64,000 bases of DNA. Source: Robiginitomaculum sp. (GTDB lineage: Bacteria > Pseudomonadota > Alphaproteobacteria > Caulobacterales > Maricaulaceae). The first letter of the stretch is position 1, and each line of letters starts with the position of its first letter. A program made the position numbers and the translations under genes. The notes under the pieces were generated by a model that worked only from the letters and a program-made list of their open reading frames with translations, was not told the DNA's origin and made no database searches. Shown here one piece after another: positions 26,070 through 36,225 of the stretch. Location of the stretch: NCBI GenBank assembly GCA_021776595.1, contig JAJFFP010000043.1, forward strand, positions 25,166 to 89,165. Direction: 5' to 3'.

Positions 26070-27476
26070 ATGAAAGAGACTAACACAGCGCTGCTTAGCC
26101 GGGCGTTAAAGGCATTGGTTATTGCAAGCATAATGATTATTGGTGGTTGTGATACTGGGGGCAGACACCAAGGGTCTATTCTGCGTGAAGCACAAAAAAG
26201 GGGTGCAATACGCGTGGTTACACTCAATTCTCCTACCACATATTATCAAAGTCGCGAAGGAGGGCAGGGCTTTGAATATGATCTTGCCAAGGTCTATGCC
26301 CGGCATTTAGGGCTGGAATTACAAATAGTAACTGCCAATACCATTGAGACGGTTCTGTTAAAGGTCGGCAATGATGAAGCCGATTTTGCAGCCGCCGGCC
26401 TGACCATTACCCGCGCGCGCCAGCAGCAATTTCGTTTTAGCCCATCCTATCTGGAGGTGGAAACCAGACTAATTTGTAACCGTAAAAGCCAATTGCCTAA
26501 AACACTGGCAGAACTCAATAAAGTTGAACTGCGCGTTGCCCCCGGTTCATCCTTTATTGATGTCTTGCAGGGAATTAAAGATCAGCTCCCTTACCTGGAA
26601 TACACGATAAGCGAAAATGCCACAGTTGAGACATTGTTAGCGCAGATAGGCCATGGCCAACGATTTTGCACACTGGCAGATTCGCATGTTTTTGCGTTAA
26701 ACCAGCGTTATTTGCCAGAACTAACCAGCCCCATGGCGTTAAGTCCCAAACAGCCGATTGCCTGGGCGTTAGGGGGCGGCCTGACCTGGCGTTCAATCAG
26801 TTTGCAACGGGATATGAAGGCCTGGTTCAACACACCGGAGGCGCAAGTGCTCCTGAAAACACTAAAAGAGCGTTATTTCCAGGTATCGGAAAATGAATTT
26901 GACTATGTGGACATTGCCCGTTTCAGAAGGGCCATTCGCCAGCGTCTGCCCAAGTATGAAAGTATATTCAAACGTGCCGCGCGCCGGTATAAGGTGCCCT
27001 GGGAACTGCTGACAGCGATTTCCTGGCGCGAAAGTCATTGGCGCCCCAATGCGAAAAGCCATACCGGGGTGCGTGGCATGATGATGCTCACGCTGGCCAG
27101 TGCCAAAGAGGCCGGGGTTACCAACCGGCTGGATGCCAAGCAATCCATATTTGGTGGTGCCAGATATTTTGCACGATTGTTACGGCGTTTACCCGGTAAT
27201 ATTTCCACGGAGGACCGGCCCTGGTTTGCTCTTGCCGCTTATAATATGGGCTATGCTCATTTAACCGACGCCATGGCATTGGCAAAAAGTCGTGGACTTA
27301 ACCCTAATTTATGGCGTGATGTGCGCACGGTGCTGCCGGACATGGAAAACCCAAAGGTTTATCAGGCATTGCCCAGGGGCTATGCAAATGGTCGTCAGGC
27401 ACAGGATTACGTGGCAGCCGTGCGTAATTTTTATGATATTTTGCGCCAGAGCACACAGAAACAAACGACACAATAA
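26070..27476 (+). CDS. mltF: membrane-bound lytic murein transglycosylase F (MltF)
   Basis: A 468-residue lipoprotein. The chosen ATG gives a normal lipoprotein signal with lipobox IIGGC, lipidated Cys27; upstream in-frame ATG and TTG starts would lengthen the n-region. An SBP_bac_3-like domain (about 40-265, GQGFEYDLAKVYARHLGLEL) precedes an SLT domain (about 300-455) with the catalytic glutamate in AISWRESHWRPNAKS (about residue 320) and the AAYNMGYAHLTDA motif. It cleaves peptidoglycan glycan strands with anhydromuramyl formation, at the periplasmic face of the outer membrane. Confidence 0.88.
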   Translation: MKETNTALLSRALKALVIASIMIIGGCDTGGRHQGSILREAQKRGAIRVVTLNSPTTYYQSREGGQGFEYDLAKVYARHLGLELQIVTANTIETVLLKVGNDEADFAAAGLTITRARQQQFRFSPSYLEVETRLICNRKSQLPKTLAELNKVELRVAPGSSFIDVLQGIKDQLPYLEYTISENATVETLLAQIGHGQRFCTLADSHVFALNQRYLPELTSPMALSPKQPIAWALGGGLTWRSISLQRDMKAWFNTPEAQVLLKTLKERYFQVSENEFDYVDIARFRRAIRQRLPKYESIFKRAARRYKVPWELLTAISWRESHWRPNAKSHTGVRGMMMLTLASAKEAGVTNRLDAKQSIFGGARYFARLLRRLPGNISTEDRPWFALAAYNMGYAHLTDAMALAKSRGLNPNLWRDVRTVLPDMENPKVYQALPRGYANGRQAQDYVAAVRNFYDILRQSTQKQTTQ

Positions 27477-27530
27477 ACAATTATGCTTCTGGCGGTTGTG
27501 CCGGACAGTTAGCCTCGTTAAACCCGCTCC

Positions 27531-28436
27531 ATGTCCAGTAAACCAAAATATTTAAGGCAACTCGAAGCGCAAAGCATCATGATCTTGCGTGAAGTGGCGG
27601 CACAATTTGAAAAGCCGGTATTGATGTATTCCATCGGCAAGGATTCTGCCGTATTGCTGCACCTGGCTATGAAAGCCTTTGCGCCGGCAAAACCGCCGTT
27701 TGCTCTTCTGCACGTTGATACAACGTGGAAATTTCGCGAAATGATCAGTTTTCGTGATGCACTCATCAAGAAGCTGGATCTGGATCTGATTGTGCATACC
27801 AATATGGCTGGTGTTGAGGCCGGGATCAGCCCCTTCAAGCACGGCAGTTCGCGTTATACAGACGTCATGAAAACCCAGGCCTTAAAAGAGGCGCTGAGCT
27901 TGCATGGATTTGATGTAGCCATAGGTGGTGCCCGCCGTGATGAGGAAGCCTCCAGAGCCAAAGAACGGATATTTTCGTTTCGTTCGGCAAACCATCGTTG
28001 GGATGCCAAAAACCAGCGGCCTGAATTATGGAATTTACTCAATGGCCGGATCAATCCGGGCGAAAGCGTTCGCGCCTTTCCTTTATCTAATTGGACTGAA
28101 CTGGATGTCTGGCAATATATACTGGCCGAAGACATTCCGCTGGTGCCGCTTTATTTTGCCGCTAAACGACCCGTGGTCGAACGTGATGGCATGTTGGTCA
28201 TGGTGGATGATGATCGTCTGGTGCTGGCACCTGATGAAAAAGTGGAAGAACGTATGGTGCGTTTTCGCACACTCGGTTGTTACCCCCTGACAGGGGCCAT
28301 TGAATCAAAGGCCAGCAATGTTGAACAGGTCATTGATGAGTTATCCAGTTCGCGCCTGTCTGAACGGGCCAATCGGGTGATTGACCATGATGAAGCCGCT
28401 TCCATGGAAAAGAAAAAGCAAGAAGGTTACTTTTGA
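27531..28436 (+). CDS. cysD: sulfate adenylyltransferase subunit 2 (CysD)
   Basis: A 301-residue PP-loop ATP pyrophosphatase that makes adenylyl sulfate together with CysN. The PP-loop [10 protein letters not shown] is at residues 34-43; downstream features [15 protein letters not shown] and the C-terminal [13 protein letters not shown] are invariant in CysD. First of three genes for sulfate activation; its stop overlaps the cysNC start (TGATG). A short upstream gap (27477-27530) offers little room for a promoter. Confidence 0.95.
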   Translation: MSSKPKYLRQLEAQSIMILREVAAQFEKPVLMYSIGKDSAVLLHLAMKAFAPAKPPFALLHVDTTWKFREMISFRDALIKKLDLDLIVHTNMAGVEAGISPFKHGSSRYTDVMKTQALKEALSLHGFDVAIGGARRDEEASRAKERIFSFRSANHRWDAKNQRPELWNLLNGRINPGESVRAFPLSNWTELDVWQYILAEDIPLVPLYFAAKRPVVERDGMLVMVDDDRLVLAPDEKVEERMVRFRTLGCYPLTGAIESKASNVEQVIDELSSSRLSERANRVIDHDEAASMEKKKQEGYF

Positions 28437-30289
28437 TGGAAAGGCAAACGCAAAAGGACCTGTTACGGTTTTTGACCTGCGGCAGTGTTGACGATGGTAA
28501 AAGCACGTTGATTGGCAATTTGTTGTATAATTGCAATGAAGTAAGCGAGGATGGTCTGGCCAGACTGCATGCACAAAGTCAATCCGGGGGCCGCGCCGGT
28601 GCAGACCTTGATTATTCCTTGCTGGTTGATGGCCTGATGGCGGAACGGGAACAGGGCATTACCATTGATGTGGCCTATCGGTATTTTTCTACGCCGCGCC
28701 GCAAATTTATAGTTGCCGACACCCCCGGCCATGAACAATACACCAGAAATATGGCAACCGGTGCCTCCAATTCCGACCTGGCCATTTTGCTGGTGGACGC
28801 ACGCAAAGGTGTGCAGATACAAACCAAGCGTCACAGCAAAATTGTGTCCATGATGGGCATTCGGCATTTGGTGCTGGCCGTCAATAAAATGGATATGGTC
28901 GGCTATGATCAGGAGGTGTTTGACCATATTGATCAGGACTATCGAGCATTTGCCCAAAAGTTGGGGGATTGCGAGATACAGGCCATTCCACTTTCGGCAT
29001 TAAAAGGTGATAATGTCTCGAAACAGAGTGAGTGTATGCCCTGGTATTCCGGGCCGAACTTGCAAGAACACCTTGAGACCGCAGATGTGCGTGTGCAATC
29101 GACAGGTGATGCGTTTCGTATGCCGGTGCAGTGGGTAAACCGTCCTAATGCCTCTTTTCGAGGCTATTGCGGCATGGTTTGCGCCGGTAAGGTTGGCATT
29201 GGTGATGCGGTGCGCATTACCCCTTCTGGGGAGACTACATGTATTGCCTCCATCTTGTCACCAGATGGTGAGGTGTCTCTGGCCGAAGCAGGGGATTCCA
29301 TAACGCTGACTTTCGAAGATGAGCGCGACATAAGCAGAGGTAATGTGATTGCCGCCGCCGATGATCCTCCTTCGGTAAGTGATCAGTTTGCGGCACATAT
29401 CCTGTGGATGCACCAACAGCCCTTGCTGCCTGGGCGACAGTTGCAATTGCGTCTGGGGGCGCAAAGTGTAAATGCCGCCATTACCGAACTGAAATACGTC
29501 ATTGATTATACTGATAACAGTCATGATGCGGGTAAGGTGCTAGGCTTTAATGAAACCGGGTATTGCAATCTGGCGCTGGACCGTCCTGTTGTCTTTGATA
29601 CTTTTGAAAATAATCGTGACATGGGCAGTTTTATTCTGGTTGATAAGTTGACCAATGAAACCGTTGGCGCAGGCATGATCGCCTTTGGCCTGCGCCGGGC
29701 CGATAATGTGCACTGGCAGGCTATGGATGTAGATAAACTGGTCAGAGCCAGGCTGAAAAGCCAAAAGCCTTGCGTGCTTTGGTTTACCGGTCTTTCTGGA
29801 TCAGGAAAATCCACCATTGCCAATCTGCTGGAAAAACGCCTGCTGGCCCAGGGACATCACACCTATTTGCTGGATGGAGATAATGTGCGTCATGGCCTGA
29901 ACCGGGATTTGGGCTTTACCGATGCTGATCGTGTGGAAAACATTCGCCGCATTGCAGAGGTCTCCAATTTGATGGTGGATGCCGGTTTGCTGGTATTAGT
30001 GTCATTTATTTCTCCTTTTCGTTCAGAGCGGCGTATGGCGCGCCAAATGGTCGAAGAAGACGAGTTTATTGAAGTGTTCGTCGATACGCCGCTGGCTGTG
30101 TGTGAAGAACGCGATGTTAAAGGTCTTTATAAGAAAGCACGGGCCGGTGAGATTAAAAACTTCACCGGTATTGATAGCCCCTATGAGCCACCGGAAACCC
30201 CGGACATTCACCTTCAAGCAGATCAACAATCTCCTGAAAAGCTGGCAGAAGCCGTGTTTGCCGCTCTTGAGGAGCGGGGCATTGTCTGA
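28436..30289 (+). CDS. cysNC: bifunctional sulfate adenylyltransferase subunit 1 / APS kinase (CysNC)
   Basis: A 617-residue fusion. Residues 1-435 form the CysN GTPase: G1 [10 protein letters not shown]3 [12 protein letters not shown]4 NKMDMVG, then elongation-factor-like beta barrels. Residues 440-617 form APS kinase: P-loop [26 protein letters not shown] and [14 protein letters not shown]. It produces APS and then PAPS. The fusion is common in alphaproteobacteria. The ATG overlapping the cysD stop is taken as start. Confidence 0.95.
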   Translation: MERQTQKDLLRFLTCGSVDDGKSTLIGNLLYNCNEVSEDGLARLHAQSQSGGRAGADLDYSLLVDGLMAEREQGITIDVAYRYFSTPRRKFIVADTPGHEQYTRNMATGASNSDLAILLVDARKGVQIQTKRHSKIVSMMGIRHLVLAVNKMDMVGYDQEVFDHIDQDYRAFAQKLGDCEIQAIPLSALKGDNVSKQSECMPWYSGPNLQEHLETADVRVQSTGDAFRMPVQWVNRPNASFRGYCGMVCAGKVGIGDAVRITPSGETTCIASILSPDGEVSLAEAGDSITLTFEDERDISRGNVIAAADDPPSVSDQFAAHILWMHQQPLLPGRQLQLRLGAQSVNAAITELKYVIDYTDNSHDAGKVLGFNETGYCNLALDRPVVFDTFENNRDMGSFILVDKLTNETVGAGMIAFGLRRADNVHWQAMDVDKLVRARLKSQKPCVLWFTGLSGSGKSTIANLLEKRLLAQGHHTYLLDGDNVRHGLNRDLGFTDADRVENIRRIAEVSNLMVDAGLLVLVSFISPFRSERRMARQMVEEDEFIEVFVDTPLAVCEERDVKGLYKKARAGEIKNFTGIDSPYEPPETPDIHLQADQQSPEKLAEAVFAALEERGIV

Positions 30290-31094
30290 AATTGCGCTAA
30301 GCAAAAGCCAGAAGCAGGTCTTGCGTGATGCCATGCTGCGCGCTGGACGCGTAATCATGCAGGTTCGGGCAGATGGGCAAGGGCATGATATAAAAGGCGA
30401 TGGATCACCGGTCACTTTGGCTGATACCCGTGCTGAAACGATCTTGTTGGCAACACTAAACGAGAACGTGCCGCACATTCCCGTTGTAGCAGAAGAGGCC
30501 GCTGAAGCAGGAGATACACCCGATACGGTGGATACGTTTTTTCTGGTTGATCCACTGGATGGCACCAAGGAATTTATTAAGGGCGGCACAGACTTTACCG
30601 TCAATATTGGCCTCATTCACGATGGCAGACCTGTGTTTGGAATGATCTATGTGCCGGCAACCGGGCGATACTATGAAGGTATGGCAAGGGCAGGGGCCTG
30701 GTCAGCCACCATTGATTGTCAGCAATGTGAGCACTTTATAGTTCAAAAAAGATATCCAATTAAATCGCGCCGGGCAAAAAAAGATGATTTGATCGCAATC
30801 GCCTCACGTTCTCATCGCTCTGATGAAACCAATGACTGGCTGGATGAACATAAGGTAAAAACGACAATTTCAGCGGGCAGTTCATTAAAATTTTGTCTGC
30901 TGGCCGAAGGAAAGGCAGATGTTTATCCGCGCCATGGGCCAACCATGGAATGGGATACGGCAGCGGGTCATGCCATTTTGTCAGCCGCCGGTGGCCGGGT
31001 GGAAACCCTGGACGGAAAGTCTTTCCTATACGGCAAAAAAGACCAGAAGCGTCCGTATCTTAATCCGGGCTTTATTGCTTATGGCCAGAATTGA
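30282..31094 (+). CDS. cysQ: 3'(2'),5'-bisphosphate nucleotidase CysQ
   Basis: A 270-residue inositol-monophosphatase-fold enzyme that removes the 3'-phosphate of PAP, the by-product of PAPS use. Metal-binding motifs are EEAAE (about residue 70) and DPLDGTKEF (about 90), with [10 protein letters not shown] near the C-terminus. The start is TTG, eight bases before the end of cysNC, set by a strong GAGGAG at 30269-30274, seven bases upstream; no ATG is available at the right place. Translationally coupled to sulfate activation. Confidence 0.9.
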   Translation: MSEIALSKSQKQVLRDAMLRAGRVIMQVRADGQGHDIKGDGSPVTLADTRAETILLATLNENVPHIPVVAEEAAEAGDTPDTVDTFFLVDPLDGTKEFIKGGTDFTVNIGLIHDGRPVFGMIYVPATGRYYEGMARAGAWSATIDCQQCEHFIVQKRYPIKSRRAKKDDLIAIASRSHRSDETNDWLDEHKVKTTISAGSSLKFCLLAEGKADVYPRHGPTMEWDTAAGHAILSAAGGRVETLDGKSFLYGKKDQKRPYLNPGFIAYGQN

Positions 31095-31122
31095 CGGCAA
31101 ATAATTGGATATTGTGTGGATT

Positions 31123-31593
31123 TTAATCCGGTTCAGGCGCACTAAAATGATTGGTTTGTCCAGTCTCGGATTGCCAGTTACCAATGTCTTGTGCCACCCC
31201 TATGCCGCCAGGTTTTCCATCAGAACCAAATGAAAAAACGTCATATTCATTTCGTTTGCCGGGATAATCATATTGGTATGGAGTTCCCCATGGGTCCTTA
31301 AAATAATTTGAAAACCCAGGTAGAACACGCAAACCTTCCTGAGTAGTAGGGTATCTATTATTTGCCTGTTGATATTGTTCTATCTGCGTGATGATTTGAA
31401 GAATTTCATGACGTGCCCGAACCTCTTTTGTCTGCATTTGTTTTGGCAGGATATTCAGAGCAGCAATCAGAGCCAGCGCCCCGACAATGGCAATGGCGGT
31501 TATGATTTCGATGGAGGTATAGGGAGAGTAAATTCTCGCATATTTTGCAAAAGGCATTTTATCTTCTGAAACTGGCGTATCAAATTGAGACAA
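31123..31593 (-). CDS. GspG-like pseudopilin lacking the processing glycine
   Basis: A 156-residue protein with one membrane helix (about 25-48) and a type II secretion major-pseudopilin body: RYPTTQEGLRVLPGF, KDPWGTPYQYDYPG, FSFGSDGKPGGIG and DIGNW are textbook GspG. The prepilin site is aberrant: the residue before the +1 position is Pro24 where Gly is needed (PYTSIE for GFTLIE), while Glu29 at +5 is kept. It has a 24-residue leader and no other secretion gene nearby. The TTG start has GGGGGA about five bases upstream; an ATG 12 codons in is the alternative. Confidence 0.8.
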   Translation of the reverse strand: MSQFDTPVSEDKMPFAKYARIYSPYTSIEIITAIAIVGALALIAALNILPKQMQTKEVRARHEILQIITQIEQYQQANNRYPTTQEGLRVLPGFSNYFKDPWGTPYQYDYPGKRNEYDVFSFGSDGKPGGIGVAQDIGNWQSETGQTNHFSAPEPD

Positions 31594-31718
31594 TTAGTCC
31601 CCCAAAGCTGGACACATAAGGGTTTTCACCGCATTTTAACCAGAGCTTTGCAAAATCTGCGCCATTAAAATCATGAATTTCTTTTTGAACTTACCATCAA
31701 TCAAGGCCATAAGGCGTA

Positions 31719-32708
31719 ATGAATAACACTGCCAGTTATAAGCTCTCGATTGCGCCAATGATGGATTGGACAGACCGTCATTGCCGGTATTTCCATCGCC
31801 TGCTTACCAAACGCGCTCAACTTTATACGGAAATGGTCACGGCAAAGGCATTGATCCATGGTGATACCGCCAAATTACTTCGATTTGACCCTAAGGAGCA
31901 CCCGGTTGTCATCCAACTTGGTGGCGCTGAACCTAAAGAACTGGCCATGGCTTCAAAAATGGCCGAAGATGCAGGCTATGATGAGATTAACCTCAATGTA
32001 GGCTGTCCTTCTGATCGTGTGCAATCCGGGGCCTTCGGTGCCGCCTTGATGGCAGATCCAAAACGCGTGGCAGAATGTATTTTTACAATGCAAAATGCCG
32101 TTAAGGTGCCCGTTAGCGTGAAATGCCGCCTGGGGATTGATGATCAAAACCCAACCGATACCCTTCCAGAGTTTATTAAAATCGTAGCGGCCGCACCCTG
32201 TAAAACCTTCATCATTCATGCACGAAAGGCCTGGTTGCAAGGCCTTAGCCCAAAAGACAATCGCACCATTCCACCATTGGATTATGAATTAGTCCGTAAA
32301 ATAAAAAAAACACACCCTGAATTAATTATTATTCTAAATGGCGGTTTGCGTGATGTTGATCATGCTCTTATGGAAAGCGCAATGCTGGATGGGGCAATGC
32401 TGGGAAGAATTGCCTATCAGCAACCATGGGTGCTTGCACAAGTGGACCGGATGGTTTTTGACGATCAACATGCTTTGCCAAAAAGGGCGGTAGTGGTCCA
32501 ATCCATGATTGAGTATATTAAGCGAGAAACACGTAATGGAACGCCTCTACATGCCATAACCCGGCATATGCTGGGACTATTTGCCGGCGAAGCCGGGGCG
32601 CGAAGCTGGCGTAGAATAATTTCTGAAAATGCGCCAAGGTCTGGTGCCGGAGCTGAGGTGGTAGCCCTTGCGGCCCAGGCGGTGCTTGGTGATGCGTGGG
32701 CGGCATGA
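31719..32708 (+). CDS. dusA: tRNA-dihydrouridine synthase A
   Basis: A 329-residue FMN-dependent TIM-barrel enzyme that reduces uridines in the D-loop of tRNA. N-terminal SIAPMMDWTDRHCRYFHR is diagnostic for DusA; the catalytic cysteine is in NLNVGCPSDRVQSGAFGA; VKCRLGIDD and GGLRDVDHAL follow. It ends in an ATGA overlap with the downstream exporter gene. Confidence 0.95.
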   Translation: MNNTASYKLSIAPMMDWTDRHCRYFHRLLTKRAQLYTEMVTAKALIHGDTAKLLRFDPKEHPVVIQLGGAEPKELAMASKMAEDAGYDEINLNVGCPSDRVQSGAFGAALMADPKRVAECIFTMQNAVKVPVSVKCRLGIDDQNPTDTLPEFIKIVAAAPCKTFIIHARKAWLQGLSPKDNRTIPPLDYELVRKIKKTHPELIIILNGGLRDVDHALMESAMLDGAMLGRIAYQQPWVLAQVDRMVFDDQHALPKRAVVVQSMIEYIKRETRNGTPLHAITRHMLGLFAGEAGARSWRRIISENAPRSGAGAEVVALAAQAVLGDAWAA

Positions 32709-33532
32709 TTGATCTTTTGGTTTCGCACTGGGCACTGATTGTTGTTCTTATTGGGGCTGGAATGTTTGCCGGACTGATTGCCGGCCTTTTTGGTGTTGGC
32801 GGCGGAATCGTGATTGTGCCGGCGCTTTATGGGGCGTTTGGTGTTTTTGGGGTAGATGATGAAGTGCGCATGAAGGTGGCGGTAGCTACGTCGCTGGCAA
32901 CCATCATTACCACATCGATCCGTTCCGTGATGTCGCACTATAAGCACGGCGGCGTTGATGTGTCCTTATTAAAATTATGGGTGCCCTGGATAATGACCGG
33001 GGCGCTTATCGGAGCGTTTGCGGCCAGTGCAGCGCCCGGCAGGGCTTTAACACTGGGTTTTGGGGTGTTTCTAATTTTGATTTCTCTGCAAATGGGGTTT
33101 GGCCAGCCGGAATGGCGATTACGCGCGCAAATGCCTGGTTCATTTCCAAGCGCCATTATGGCGTTCATAGTTGGCATGTTTTCCGCCATGGCGGGCATTG
33201 GCGGCGGCGTTCTGGGCGTTATTATCATGACGCTTTGCGGCAAACCCATTCACCGTGCGGTGGGTACTTCTGCTGGGTTTGGTGCGGCCATCGGCATCCC
33301 GGCAACCCTGGGGTTTATTGTTGCTGGCTGGAATGTTGATGGATTACCGGCCTTTTCACTCGGCTATGTCAACCTTGCAGGGTTTGTGTTCATAGCCTCT
33401 CTGACAGCGCTTATGGCCCCGGTTGGCGTGAAACTGGCCCATGCGCTGCCGGTAAAACATTTGCGCAGGCTGTTTGCGGTTTTGTTGTTTATTGTCTCGG
33501 CCCTTATGCTGCACGATGGCCTAACGGCGTAG
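32705..33532 (+). CDS. TauE/SafE-family sulfite/anion exporter
   Basis: A 275-residue inner-membrane protein with about eight hydrophobic segments in two repeats. The paired glycine-rich motifs GLIAGLFGVGGGIVIVP and GMFSAMAGIGGGVLGV are the family signature. Members export sulfite, sulfoacetate or similar anions; the substrate here is unknown, though the sulfate-activation operon is 1.6 kb upstream. The start is the ATG overlapping the dusA stop. The 3' end overlaps the convergent retropepsin gene by 12 bases. Confidence 0.85.
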   Translation: MIDLLVSHWALIVVLIGAGMFAGLIAGLFGVGGGIVIVPALYGAFGVFGVDDEVRMKVAVATSLATIITTSIRSVMSHYKHGGVDVSLLKLWVPWIMTGALIGAFAASAAPGRALTLGFGVFLILISLQMGFGQPEWRLRAQMPGSFPSAIMAFIVGMFSAMAGIGGGVLGVIIMTLCGKPIHRAVGTSAGFGAAIGIPATLGFIVAGWNVDGLPAFSLGYVNLAGFVFIASLTALMAPVGVKLAHALPVKHLRRLFAVLLFIVSALMLHDGLTA

Positions 33533-34237
33533 AATGAGCTGGTTCTGGCTGGCCTCAAAGCGGGACAATCTGCCAAGGTAACTCATCCCCAACAAAGATG
33601 TATCCAGTCCCTTTTTCATGACAAGTGCCCGCACATTTGAAATGCGCAATTCCCCAATGCTGACTTCATCGAGGGTTACAGGAGCAGCAAACACACGACC
33701 TGAAGCTGTGCTAACCGGCACCACAAAGCGTAAATTATCAACATCCAGCCCAATGCGTTTGGCATCGTTTAACGTTAACGCCACGGTGCTGGCACCGGTA
33801 TCAACCATAAAGCGCACATGAGTATTGTTTACCTTTCCCTCAGCCCAAAAATGTCCGTCAGAGGCCTTGCGCAGGGCAACGGCAGAGCCGTTTGCGCTAG
33901 TGCTATTAGCATTTGTTGAAATTTGTGGGCGTGATGGAAAAACTTCTGCGCTCACCTTGTCGGCAATAAATGAAAATTCAGCGCGAAACGTATAAAGGGA
34001 AACCAGCAAAAGAAAGACCCCGGCCCAAACAATGGCCTGTTTGACCGCCAAACCCAGTTCCGCCTGCGAACTGCCAACAATGCCGGTACTAATCAGGGCA
34101 ATCAGGATAAGAAGGTAGATAAATTGTCCTCGATCATCAGTATTGGGAAGGAAATTTGGGGCAAGCAGTCCGATGCCAATCATTATGGCTGCAATGACCA
34201 GCGCAAAAAGAGTAAAAAATACAATGGCATTGCGCAT
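33521..34237 (-). CDS. membrane-anchored retropepsin-like aspartic protease (TIGR02281 type)
   Basis: A 238-residue protein with three hydrophobic segments (about 4-26, 38-56, 66-82), a Ser/Asn-rich linker and a C-terminal retroviral-type aspartic protease domain. The active-site motif is FMVDTGASTVALT (catalytic Asp146); LLGMSYLGRLSRFE near the C-terminus is the matching family signature. One catalytic Asp per chain implies a homodimer on the periplasmic side. AGGAG seven bases before the ATG supports the start. Natural substrates are unknown. Confidence 0.85.
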   Translation of the reverse strand: MRNAIVFFTLFALVIAAIMIGIGLLAPNFLPNTDDRGQFIYLLILIALISTGIVGSSQAELGLAVKQAIVWAGVFLLLVSLYTFRAEFSFIADKVSAEVFPSRPQISTNANSTSANGSAVALRKASDGHFWAEGKVNNTHVRFMVDTGASTVALTLNDAKRIGLDVDNLRFVVPVSTASGRVFAAPVTLDEVSIGELRISNVRALVMKKGLDTSLLGMSYLGRLSRFEASQNQLILRR

Positions 34238-34357
34238 TATTTTCTCCTGGCGACCATCTTATTAGGCTGGACAGTCATTTCAAATATATGAATTCCCTGG
34301 AATCACGAAATGCCTTAGCCTGATCATCCATGGATTCTTTATTAGGATAAGAGCGCG

Positions 34358-36205
34358 GTGCTATCTGATCCCCAAATGTTGCGCATGATTGTAGTGCTGG
34401 CCATTGTCGCTGTCATTGTTGTTTTTTATGCACTGGAAATTTTCTCGATCGAACTGGTTTCCGCCGGGGCTATTGCCACCTTTTTATTGCTGTTTCATTT
34501 CTGGCCTGTGCCGCAAAGCACATTTGGGTCAGAGAATATTCTGGCGGGTTTTTCAAATCCGGCACTGATTGCCATTCTGGCGCTCTTGGTGGTCGGGCAG
34601 GGCATGTTCCATACGGGTGCTATGGAAGGCCCTTCAAGAGTGCTGGCGGCCTCCTATGACCGCCACCCAACGCTGACCATGGCGGCTCTATTTGGTTTCG
34701 TTATGCTGGTCAGTGCGTTTATTAACAATACCCCCGTGGTGGTAATGTTTATACCTGTGCTGGTGACGATTGCCGCGCGAGTGGGCACCTCCGCCTCGCA
34801 GGTGATGATCCCTCTATCATATGTTTCGATACTGGCCGGCATGACCACCTTGATTGGTTCTTCAACAAATATACTGGTGGCTGACGTTTTGAAACGTGAG
34901 GGGCATATCGCTCTTGGATTTTTCTCTTTGGCCCCCATGGGGCTGGTGCTGGCTTTTGTTGGGGTTGCTTACTTATTGCTGATTGGGGTCAGGTTATTGC
35001 CAAAGCGTGATGGCGCAAAAAAAGAACATGGCTCAGGACGTCAATATATTGCCCAGATTGAGATCACCGCCAAAAACCCTCATCTGGGTGAGGTTCCAGT
35101 GGCAGGTATGTATCCACAATTACAAACCGTTACGGTGCGCATGGTGCAACGCGGCGATCGCATTTTTTATCCTCCCTATGATGATGATGCCACTTTGCAA
35201 GAAGGGGACATCCTTACCGTTGCGGCTACACGTAAAGCCCTCAGTGACTTGCTGATTTCTGATCCTGGTATCCTGTCTGGCATGTTGCGGACCGGCGCGG
35301 CTGAGGAGGATGCCAATCCAGAGGGCGCTTTGGCCATTACCGAAGCCGTTGTGGCACCTGGTTCGCGCTATATTGGCCGCACTCTTGAACAGATAGGTTT
35401 TAGAGCGCGCACAGGTTGCATTGTTCTGGGCATACAGCGCCGCTCGCACATGATGCGGCAAAAGCTCTCGACCATACGCTTGCAGGCTGGTGATGATCTT
35501 TTGTTGTTTGGCTCCAGGGTTGGTTTGCGCGCCTTGCGTCATGATAAAGACTTGCTTGTGCTTTTATGGTCTATGGCCGATGTGCCTGACATACGCCGCT
35601 CTGGCCGGGCAAGGTTGATTTTTGGTGCCGTTATTCTGGCGACGGCCAGCGGGTTTGTTCCTATTGTCGATGCCGCTCTTGCCGGAGCCGTGGCCATGGT
35701 CGTATTTGGTTGTTTGAATTTAAGACAAGCGGCCAGATCACTGGATTTGCGCATCTATCTTCTGATCGGGGCGGCCTTTGCCATGGGCGCCAGCTTGCAG
35801 GAAAGCGGTGCTGCTGAAATGATTGCCAATGCTGCGGTGACGGCGGCCATGCCTTATGGCCCGGCTGTGCTGCTTATTGGTCTGTTTGGGTTGGTGGCGG
35901 TGTTGACCAATATATTATCAAATGCGGCCACGGCGGTTTTATTCGCCCCGATTGCGGTGAATGCCGCCATTCAATTTGCCGACACCCCTGCCATGGAAGA
36001 AAAACTGGCTATAGCGGCGGTCATGACGGTGATTTACGCTGCTAATTGCTCATTTGCCACCCCGATTGCGTATCAGACCAATTTGCTGGTCATGGGGCCG
36101 GGACATTATAAATTCATGGACTATTTACGGGTTGGTGGGCCACTGGTCCTCTTATTGTGGCTGGTTTATGCCATCATTGCCCCTTATTATTTTGGCTTGA
36201 ATTAA
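34358..36205 (+). CDS. SLC13/DASS-type permease with RCK_C (TrkA-C) domains
   Basis: A 615-residue permease: membrane half (about 1-205), two cytoplasmic RCK_C/TrkA-C domains (about 220-305 and 320-400) and a second membrane half. The helix-breaking substrate motif VSAFINNTPVVVMFIP and SSTNIL in the first half are mirrored by LTNILSNAATAVLFAP and SFATPIAYQTNLLVMGPG in the second. Members carry sulfate, dicarboxylates or other anions with sodium; the RCK_C type is often linked to sulfur compounds. The GTG start is weakly supported by AGGA; ATGs at 34376 and 34385 are alternatives. Confidence 0.85.
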   Translation: MLSDPQMLRMIVVLAIVAVIVVFYALEIFSIELVSAGAIATFLLLFHFWPVPQSTFGSENILAGFSNPALIAILALLVVGQGMFHTGAMEGPSRVLAASYDRHPTLTMAALFGFVMLVSAFINNTPVVVMFIPVLVTIAARVGTSASQVMIPLSYVSILAGMTTLIGSSTNILVADVLKREGHIALGFFSLAPMGLVLAFVGVAYLLLIGVRLLPKRDGAKKEHGSGRQYIAQIEITAKNPHLGEVPVAGMYPQLQTVTVRMVQRGDRIFYPPYDDDATLQEGDILTVAATRKALSDLLISDPGILSGMLRTGAAEEDANPEGALAITEAVVAPGSRYIGRTLEQIGFRARTGCIVLGIQRRSHMMRQKLSTIRLQAGDDLLLFGSRVGLRALRHDKDLLVLLWSMADVPDIRRSGRARLIFGAVILATASGFVPIVDAALAGAVAMVVFGCLNLRQAARSLDLRIYLLIGAAFAMGASLQESGAAEMIANAAVTAAMPYGPAVLLIGLFGLVAVLTNILSNAATAVLFAPIAVNAAIQFADTPAMEEKLAIAAVMTVIYAANCSFATPIAYQTNLLVMGPGHYKFMDYLRVGGPLVLLLWLVYAIIAPYYFGLN

Positions 36206-36225
36206 AACCTGGCGAGAACTGTACA

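Noticed and set aside
27477..27530. A promoter directly ahead of cysD
   Set aside because: The 54 bases show no acceptable pair of hexamers; the promoter may lie within mltF or transcription may run through from it.
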